From: Alphaproteobacteria bacterium
GTDB lineage: Bacteria > Pseudomonadota > Alphaproteobacteria > ATCC43930 > CGMCC-115725
Direction: 5' to 3'
Length of the DNA stretch: 60,010 nucleotides
Assembly (NCBI GenBank): GCA_021325525.1
Contig: JAJPHB010000110.1
Coordinates: 1-60,010, forward strand
A program made the translations under genes and the position numbers. Shown here piece after piece: positions 54,998-60,010 of this stretch. The notes below the pieces were generated by a model. It was not told where the DNA came from and made no database searches. It was given only the letters and a program-made list of their open reading frames with translations. Within the stretch, counting starts at the first letter, position 1; each line of letters starts with the position of its first letter.

Positions 54998-57969
54998 GCC
55001 GTCGGCGCCGAAGCGCGGTCGAGGATGCGCGCGAGATGGACGGCCTCGCGGCCGGCGGCGTCCGCGATCTGATGACGGCAGCTCGTCCCGCCGGCGACCA
55101 GCAGCGCCTGCGGCGCCGCCGCCCGCATCGCCGGCAGCACGCCGAGCTCGCCGATCGCAAGCGAGGTCTCGTAATGCTCAACCTCGTAGCCGAAGGCTCC
55201 GGCCATGCCGCAGCAGGTGGAGTCCACCGCCTCGACCGCGAGCCCCGGCACGAGCCTCAGCGCGGCTTCGAGCGCGGGGAGAGTGCCGAACGCTTTCTGG
55301 TGGCAGTGCCCATGGAGAAGCGCGGCGCTTTCCGGCAGTGAGTGGACGGGCAGCGCGAAGCGGCCCTCCCGGCGCTCCCCGGCGATGAATTCCTCGAAGA
55401 GGAGGGCGCGCTCGGCGAGCGCCGCCGTCTCGCCTCCGGGCAGCAGCACGGTGAACTCGTCGCGCAGGGTGAGAAGGCAAGAGGGTTCGAGCCCGATGAT
55501 CGGGATCTCGGCCGCGATGAAGGGATGAAGCGCGGCCAGCATCCGCCGCGCCTCGGCCTTCGCCTCCTCGACGAGGCCGGCGGCGAGGAAGGTGCGGCCG
55601 CAACAGAGCGGGCGCCCCGTCGCGGGCGGAAAGGCGACGCGATAGCCGGCCCGGCGCAGGACGCGCTCGGCGGCGCGCGCGTTTTCCGGCTCGAACCAGC
55701 GGTTGAAGGTGTCGACGAGGAGGAGGACGGGGCGATGATCGCATTCTTCCGGGTCGAGGCCCCTCCCTCTCCCGCTTGCGGGAGAGGGAGGGGGTGAGGG
55801 CGGGAGAGGGTTCCCTGTGAAGTCGAGCGGGTCGCGATAGGGTACCCTGCTCCACTCCGGCAGTTTCCGCTTCGCGCTGAGACCCGTCACCCTCTCAGCC
55901 AGGCGCGCCATAAGCGGGACCCGGTTCCTCTGATTGAGCAGCCGCCCGAATTTCGCCGCCGCGGGGGCGTAGCGCGGAAGATAGGCCACGAGCCGGTCGC
56001 GCAGAGTGAGGCCGTGCCGCTGCTTGTAGTGATGGAGGAACTCGATCTTCATGCGCGCCATATCGACGCCGGTCGGGCATTCGCGCTTGCAGCCCTTGCA
56101 CGAGACGCAGAGCTCCATGGTCTCGCGCATCGCCTCGGAGACGAACGCGTCCGGGCCGAGCTGCCCCGAAATCGCCAGGCGCAGCGTGTTGGCGCGGCCG
56201 CGCGTCAGATGCTGCTCGTCGGCGGTCGCGCGGTAGGAGGGGCACATGACGCCGGCATCGGCCTTGCGGCAGGCGCCGTTGTTGTTGCACATCTCGACGG
56301 CGCCAGCAAAGCCGCCCCATTCCGACCAGTCGAGCGCCGTCGCCATGGCCGCCGTCGCGTAGCCGGGCTTGAAGCGGAAGAGCGAGCGGTCGTCCATCTT
56401 CGGCGGATCGACGATCTTGCCGGGGTTGAAGAGCCCCTTCGGGTCGAAGGCCGTCTTCACCTCCTTGAAGGCGGCGACGATGCGCGGGCCGAACATCGCC
56501 TCGTGGAACTCCGAGCGGACGAGGCCGTCGCCATGCTCGCCCGAATGCGAGCCCTTGTATTCGCGGACCATGGCGAAGGCTTCCTCAGCGATGGCCCGCA
56601 TCGTCTTGGCGCCGAGCTCCTGCTTCAGGTTGATGACCGGCCGGACGTGGAGGCAGCCGACAGAGGCATGGGCATAGAAGGTGCCGTAGGTGCCATGCTT
56701 GCGGAAAATGCCTTCGAGGCGGTCCGTGTAGTCGGCGAGATCCTCGAGCGCCACGGCGCAATCCTCGATGAAGGAGATCGGCTTCCCGTCTCCTTTCATC
56801 GACATCATGATGTTGAGCCCGGCGCGGCGGACGTTCCAGACGGCGCTCTGGAAGGCGGCGTCGGTCGCCTCGACGACGCCGCCGGGAAAGCCGAGCTCGG
56901 CCATGAGCTGGGTGAGCTGGCGCAGGCGGCGGCGATTCTCCGCGTCGTCGTCGCCGGCGAACTCGACGAGGAGGAGGGCGGCGGGCTCGCCGCGGACGAA
57001 GCGCTCGACGACGGGTCGGTACATGGCGATCTTCCGCGACAGCTCGATCATCGTCTTGTCGATGAGCTCGACGGCGGTGGGGCCGAGCTTGACGATGTGC
57101 TGCGTCGCCGCCATGGCCTTGTAGAAGCTCGGGAAATGGCAGATGCCGAGGACGCGATGCCGAGGAATCGGTTGAAGATCGAGCTCTATCGCATTGAAAA
57201 AGGCGAGTGTCCCCTCCGAGCCAACCAGCAAATGCGCCATGTTGTGGCCGCTCTCGCCGATCATGTCGATGTTGTAGCCGCCGACTTTGCGCAGCAGCTT
57301 CGGGATGCGCGCTTCGATCTCGTCCTTCTCGCGCCGGTGGAGGGCGCGCATGCGGCGCACGAGGTCGCGGTAGCGCTCGGGATAGGCTGCACCCTCGGCG
57401 AAATTGCCCGAGGTCTCGCCCATCCGCACCGCCGTTCCGTCGGCGAGGAGCGCGTCGATGGCGCGCACATTGTGGACCATGTTGCCGTAGCGCAGCGAGC
57501 GCGAGCCGCAGCTGTTGTTGGCCGCCATGCCGCCCAACGTCGCGCGGCTCGAGGTCGAGACATCGACCGGGAAGAAGAGCCCGTCTTTCTTGAGGACGCG
57601 GTTGAGGTGGTCGAGGACGACGCCGGGCTCGACGATGGCGCGGCGCTGCGCGGCGTCGACCGAGAGAATGCGGCGCATGTGCTTGCTGCAATCGAGCACC
57701 AGCGAGGGGCCGACGGTCTGACCGCATTGCGAGGTGCCGCCGCCGCGCGGAAGCAGCGTCACGCCCTCCTCGGCGGCGATCGCCCGCGCCGCCGCCACAT
57801 CCTCCGCGTCGCGCGGCACGACGACGCCGATCGGCTCGATCTGGTAGATGGAAGCGTCGGTCGCGTAGCGGCCGCGGCTGAAGGGATCGAACAGCACCTC
57901 GCCGCGGAGGGCCCGGCGCAGGCGCTCGGCCAGGATGGGATCGCCGATGCGGGACGAGGCGAGCGGCAT
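54994..57969 (-). CDS. GlcD-type FAD-linked oxidase fused to Fe-S/CCG domains
   Basis: This 991-aa protein is a membrane-associated or soluble D-2-hydroxyacid dehydrogenase type. The FAD_binding_4 domain (about 30-250) has LLPRGGGTSQCGQTVGPSLVLDCSKH and the TLGGMAANNSCGSRSLRYGN loop. An FAD-oxidase C domain follows. Then come two 4Fe-4S motifs (CNNNGACRKADAGVMCPSY; CVSCKGCKRECPTG) and two CCG heterodisulfide-reductase-type segments (CCGRTFLAAG; CCGMAGAFGYE). It resembles DLD/GlcDF fusions for D-lactate or glycolate. A palindromic repeat is inserted in frame at 55760-55793 (PPSPPPSPASGRGRG). The start has GGAGG upstream. Confidence 0.9.
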   Translation of the reverse strand: MPLASSRIGDPILAERLRRALRGEVLFDPFSRGRYATDASIYQIEPIGVVVPRDAEDVAAARAIAAEEGVTLLPRGGGTSQCGQTVGPSLVLDCSKHMRRILSVDAAQRRAIVEPGVVLDHLNRVLKKDGLFFPVDVSTSSRATLGGMAANNSCGSRSLRYGNMVHNVRAIDALLADGTAVRMGETSGNFAEGAAYPERYRDLVRRMRALHRREKDEIEARIPKLLRKVGGYNIDMIGESGHNMAHLLVGSEGTLAFFNAIELDLQPIPRHRVLGICHFPSFYKAMAATQHIVKLGPTAVELIDKTMIELSRKIAMYRPVVERFVRGEPAALLLVEFAGDDDAENRRRLRQLTQLMAELGFPGGVVEATDAAFQSAVWNVRRAGLNIMMSMKGDGKPISFIEDCAVALEDLADYTDRLEGIFRKHGTYGTFYAHASVGCLHVRPVINLKQELGAKTMRAIAEEAFAMVREYKGSHSGEHGDGLVRSEFHEAMFGPRIVAAFKEVKTAFDPKGLFNPGKIVDPPKMDDRSLFRFKPGYATAAMATALDWSEWGGFAGAVEMCNNNGACRKADAGVMCPSYRATADEQHLTRGRANTLRLAISGQLGPDAFVSEAMRETMELCVSCKGCKRECPTGVDMARMKIEFLHHYKQRHGLTLRDRLVAYLPRYAPAAAKFGRLLNQRNRVPLMARLAERVTGLSAKRKLPEWSRVPYRDPLDFTGNPLPPSPPPSPASGRGRGLDPEECDHRPVLLLVDTFNRWFEPENARAAERVLRRAGYRVAFPPATGRPLCCGRTFLAAGLVEEAKAEARRMLAALHPFIAAEIPIIGLEPSCLLTLRDEFTVLLPGGETAALAERALLFEEFIAGERREGRFALPVHSLPESAALLHGHCHQKAFGTLPALEAALRLVPGLAVEAVDSTCCGMAGAFGYEVEHYETSLAIGELGVLPAMRAAAPQALLVAGGTSCRHQIADAAGREAVHLARILDRASAPTA
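55760..55793. repeat. Palindromic repeat inside a coding sequence
   Basis: CCCTCCCTCTCCCGC-TT-GCGGGAGAGGGAGGG (55761-55792) is a perfect 15-bp stem, 16 bp with the flanking C55760/G55793. It is the intergenic repeat family inserted in frame in the 54994 oxidoreductase, in the linker between the Fe-S region and the C-terminal CCG region. The reading frame stays open. Confidence 0.85.
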
Positions 57970-57998
57970 CGTGAGATTTCCTCCGCGGCACACTGCTC

Positions 57999-58028
57999 CT
58001 CTCCCCTTGCGGGAAAGGAAGGGGAGAG
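57999..58028. repeat. CTCTCCCC/GGGGAGAG palindromic repeat upstream of the oxidoreductase
   Basis: CTCTCCCCTT (57999-58008) and AAGGGGAGAG (58019-58028) are inverted arms around a 10-base loop, 30 bases upstream of the FAD oxidase start. This is the fourth copy of the family in the window. Confidence 0.65.
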
Positions 58029-58108
58029 CGGAGCCGCAGCATGCGGCTTCACAAGATTGCATGCAAGATTTCCAGGAGGGCGCGTGAACCAGCCGCTTTG
58101 GCCGCAAC

Positions 58109-58189
58109 CGTCATTGCGAGCCGCAGGCGAAGCAATCCAGCCGCAAAGCACCGCATTCGTGGATTGCTTCGCGGTCGCTCGCAATGACG
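58109..58189. repeat. Long inverted repeat (CGTCATTGCGAG...CTCGCAATGACG family)
   Basis: Left arm (58109-58139, starting CGTCATTGCGAG and ending GAAGCAATCCA) and right arm (58160-58189, TGGATTGCTTCG to GCAATGACG) are near-perfect inverted copies around a 20-base loop. This repeat family is well known from Bradyrhizobium-type genomes. It lies between the divergent FAD oxidase and aminotransferase genes. Confidence 0.8.
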
Positions 58190-58262
58190 GGTGCCAAGGG
58201 TCCGCTTGCGTTAGCAGCATTTTGCATTCAATCTGGCCGCACAGAAGAACGGAGTGGAACAA

Positions 58263-59438
58263 ATGCCTCACCGCAGCGGCCGGCATTTCCTGCAGATACC
58301 CGGACCGACGAATGTGCCGGACCGCGTCCTCCGCGCGATCGACCACGCGACGATCGATCATCGCAGCCAGGATTTCGCGGCGCTCGGCGAGGGCCTCCTT
58401 GCGGCTCTCAAGAAGGTCTTCAGGACGAGCGGGCCCGTCATCGTGTTTCCGTCTTCGGGCACCGGCGCCTGGGAGGCGGCGCTCGTCAACACTCTTTCGC
58501 CCGGCGACAGGGTCCTCATGTTCGAGACCGGCCATTTCGCGACGCTGTGGCGGCAGATGGCGCAGAAGCTCGGACTCGAGGTCGAGTTCGTCGTCGGCGA
58601 CTGGCGCCACGGCGTCGACCCCGACGAGCTGGAGCGCCGCCTTGCCGCCGACAAGGCGCATGCGCTGAAGGCGGTGATGGCGGTCCATAACGAGACCTCG
58701 ACGGGAGTGACGAGCCGCATCGCCGAGCTCCGCGCCGCCATCGACCGTGTGCGGCATCCGGCGCTCTTCATGGTCGACACCATCTCCTCTCTCGCCTCGA
58801 TCGACTACCGCCACGAGGAGTGGAAGGTCGACGTCACCGTCGCCGGCTCGCAGAAGGGGCTGATGCTGCCGCCTGGCCTCGGCTTCAACGCCGTCTCGGC
58901 GAAGGCGCTTGAGGCGGCGAAGCGGGCGCGTTTGCCGAAGTCCTATTGGGATTGGCAGCCGATGCTCGACAGCAACAAGAAGGGCTTCTTCCCCTATACG
59001 CCGGCGACCAACCTCCTCTACGGCCTCAAAGAGGCCTTGGCGATGCTGGAGGAGGAGGGGCTCGACAACGTCTTCGTCCGCCACGACCGGCATGCCGAGG
59101 CGACGCGGCGCGCCGTCCGCGCCTGGGGGCTCGAGGTGCTGGCTCAGGATCCGCGCGAATATTCGAGCTCGCTGACCGCCGTCCTCATGCCCGAGGGTCA
59201 TAGCGCCGACGCGCTGCGCCGCGCCATTCTCGAGCGCTTCGACATGTCGCTCGGATCGGGGCTGGGGAAGGTGGCGGACAAGGTCTTCCGCATCGGCCAT
59301 CTCGGCGACTTCAACGATCTGATGCTGTCCGGCACCCTCTGCGGCATCGAAATGGGGCTCGGCATCGCCGGCGTGCCGCATCGACGCGGCGGCGTCGATG
59401 CGGCGCTCGATTACCTCGGCGGCAACCGAGCGGCGTGA
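58263..59438 (+). CDS. Alanine/serine-glyoxylate-type aminotransferase (class V)
   Basis: This 391-aa PLP enzyme begins HFLQIPGPTNVPDRVLRAIDHATIDHRSQDFAALGEGLLAALKKVF, the opening of the serine-glyoxylate/alanine-glyoxylate group. It has SSGTGAWEAALVNTLSPGDRVLMFETGHFATLW and the PLP Lys in VAGSQKGLMLPPGLGFNAV. A GGAG site lies 8 bases before the ATG at 58263; a GTG at 58254 is possible. It is divergent from the GlcD-type oxidase, which could make glyoxylate or another 2-oxoacid for it. Confidence 0.93.
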   Translation: MPHRSGRHFLQIPGPTNVPDRVLRAIDHATIDHRSQDFAALGEGLLAALKKVFRTSGPVIVFPSSGTGAWEAALVNTLSPGDRVLMFETGHFATLWRQMAQKLGLEVEFVVGDWRHGVDPDELERRLAADKAHALKAVMAVHNETSTGVTSRIAELRAAIDRVRHPALFMVDTISSLASIDYRHEEWKVDVTVAGSQKGLMLPPGLGFNAVSAKALEAAKRARLPKSYWDWQPMLDSNKKGFFPYTPATNLLYGLKEALAMLEEEGLDNVFVRHDRHAEATRRAVRAWGLEVLAQDPREYSSSLTAVLMPEGHSADALRRAILERFDMSLGSGLGKVADKVFRIGHLGDFNDLMLSGTLCGIEMGLGIAGVPHRRGGVDAALDYLGGNRAA

Positions 59439-59540
59439 GAGCGGGCCGCGACAGCGGCGCACTGCCGGGCTATATCTCCATCGAGAACGAGATCAGGCGG
59501 GCGGAGCCAGCGTGTTCCGCGCCAAACACAGGGAGACGTC

Positions 59541-60010
59541 ATGACGAATGACCGCGCGCTCAAGGCCGCCGCGCTCTTGCTCGAAGCCCGGCGGTCCGGC
59601 CGCCCGGTTGCCGAGCTCCCGCCGGAGTGCCGGCCGCGGAGCGCCGAGGAGGCCTACGCCATTCAGGACGCGGTGGCGCGCAGCAGCGGGCCCGTCCGCG
59701 CCTGGAAGACGGGGGCGCCGTCGCCCGAGGCCGAGCCTTCCTATGCGCCGATCTTCACCGTCGTCGCCAGCCCCTCGCGATTTCCCGCGGCGGCGCAACG
59801 GCTCTTCGGCATAGAGGCGGAGCTGGCGTTCCGGATGGCGGCCGACTTGCCGCCGCGCGGGGCGCCTTACGAGCGGGCCGAGGTGATCGCGGCGATCGGC
59901 GGCATGCACCCCGCGATCGAGCTCGTCGATACGCGCTTTGCCGATTGGCCGCAGGTCGATGCCCTCTCGAAGCTCGCCGACAACCAGTCGAACGGGGCGC
60001 TGATCTACGG
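59541..60010 (+). CDS. 2-keto-4-pentenoate-hydratase-like protein (partial)
   Basis: The first 156 residues are visible before the window ends. It reads LLEARRSGRPVAELPPECRPRSAEEAYAIQDAV, then GIEAELAFRMAADLPPRGAPYERAEVIAAIGGMHPAIELVDTRF, matching the MhpD/FAH-superfamily hydratases. It may act on a 2-oxo-4-enoate, with metal ligands in GIEAELAF. GGGAGA lies 5 bases before the ATG at 59541. It is co-directional with the aminotransferase. Confidence 0.85.
   Translation, partial: MTNDRALKAAALLLEARRSGRPVAELPPECRPRSAEEAYAIQDAVARSSGPVRAWKTGAPSPEAEPSYAPIFTVVASPSRFPAAAQRLFGIEAELAFRMAADLPPRGAPYERAEVIAAIGGMHPAIELVDTRFADWPQVDALSKLADNQSNGALIY

Noticed and set aside
1-60010. tRNA or rRNA genes
   Set aside because: No T-loop-like GTTCGAATC with a matching cloverleaf and no rRNA-like stretch was found in the intergenic regions.

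Overview
This window is high-GC chromosomal DNA from an alphaproteobacterium, probably of the Hyphomicrobiales or a near relative. The call rests on DUF1491, PAS_5-type and TIGR02444-type proteins, a Bpt leucyltransferase, motA/motB with an alphaproteobacterial-style MotB, CtrA-type TTAA-N7-TTAA boxes, and several families of palindromic intergenic repeats common in that group. No rRNA, tRNA, plasmid or phage gene was seen. Genes are tightly packed and many neighbours overlap by 4 to 20 bases.

Region 1 (1-4770) is a type II-C CRISPR-Cas locus. cas9, cas1 and cas2 are intact and lie on the minus strand. A divergent tracrRNA gene, with promoter and UUCG-type terminator, sits upstream of cas9. 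The array should lie beyond cas2, but the window starts inside an IS5-like transposase whose 3' end abuts what looks like the 3' part of the last CRISPR repeat. An insertion sequence therefore appears to have cut into the array.

Region 2 (4771-22483) is mostly catabolic. It holds a 1158-aa three-part flavo/iron-sulfur oxidoreductase, a polar amino-acid ABC transporter lacking its ATPase, a secreted protein of unknown function, and one long overlapping operon. That operon encodes a molybdenum hydroxylase (FAD subunit, then a fused [2Fe-2S]/molybdopterin subunit), a 6-hydroxynicotinate-reductase-like protein, a UPF0280 protein, and both subunits of an ATP-dependent hydantoinase/oxoprolinase. 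The gene order fits hydroxylation, reductive dearomatisation and ATP-driven lactam opening of an N-heterocycle. Near-identical palindromes, TTCGTA(T/C)ACGAA, precede both the big oxidoreductase and this operon, suggesting one shared regulator.

Region 3 (22500-37740) is mixed. It has a spermidine-synthase-like protein, bpt, a SPOR protein with motA and motB behind a CtrA box, a RidA/SDR/acyl-CoA dehydrogenase set, a sulfonate/nitrate-type ABC transporter, a class III cyclase with TolB-like and TPR parts (also behind a CtrA box), a DapA-family lyase, a PAS_5 protein and an exported MsrA.

Region 4 (37741-48423) holds a TetR regulator with its operator and a glycosyltransferase, a LysR regulator divergent from a luciferase-like monooxygenase, a TIGR02444 protein, a creatinase-like M24 protein with a degenerate metal site, a Crp/Fnr regulator, small proteins, another PAS_5 protein, and a periplasmic Cache protein next to a chemoreceptor.

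Region 5 (48424-60010) holds a fused indolepyruvate ferredoxin oxidoreductase, DUF1491 and another small protein. It ends with a metabolic module: a GlcD-type FAD/FeS oxidoreductase, a GntR/FCD regulator and an FAH-family protein on the minus strand, facing a divergent alanine/serine-glyoxylate-type aminotransferase and a 2-keto-4-pentenoate-hydratase-like gene cut by the window end.
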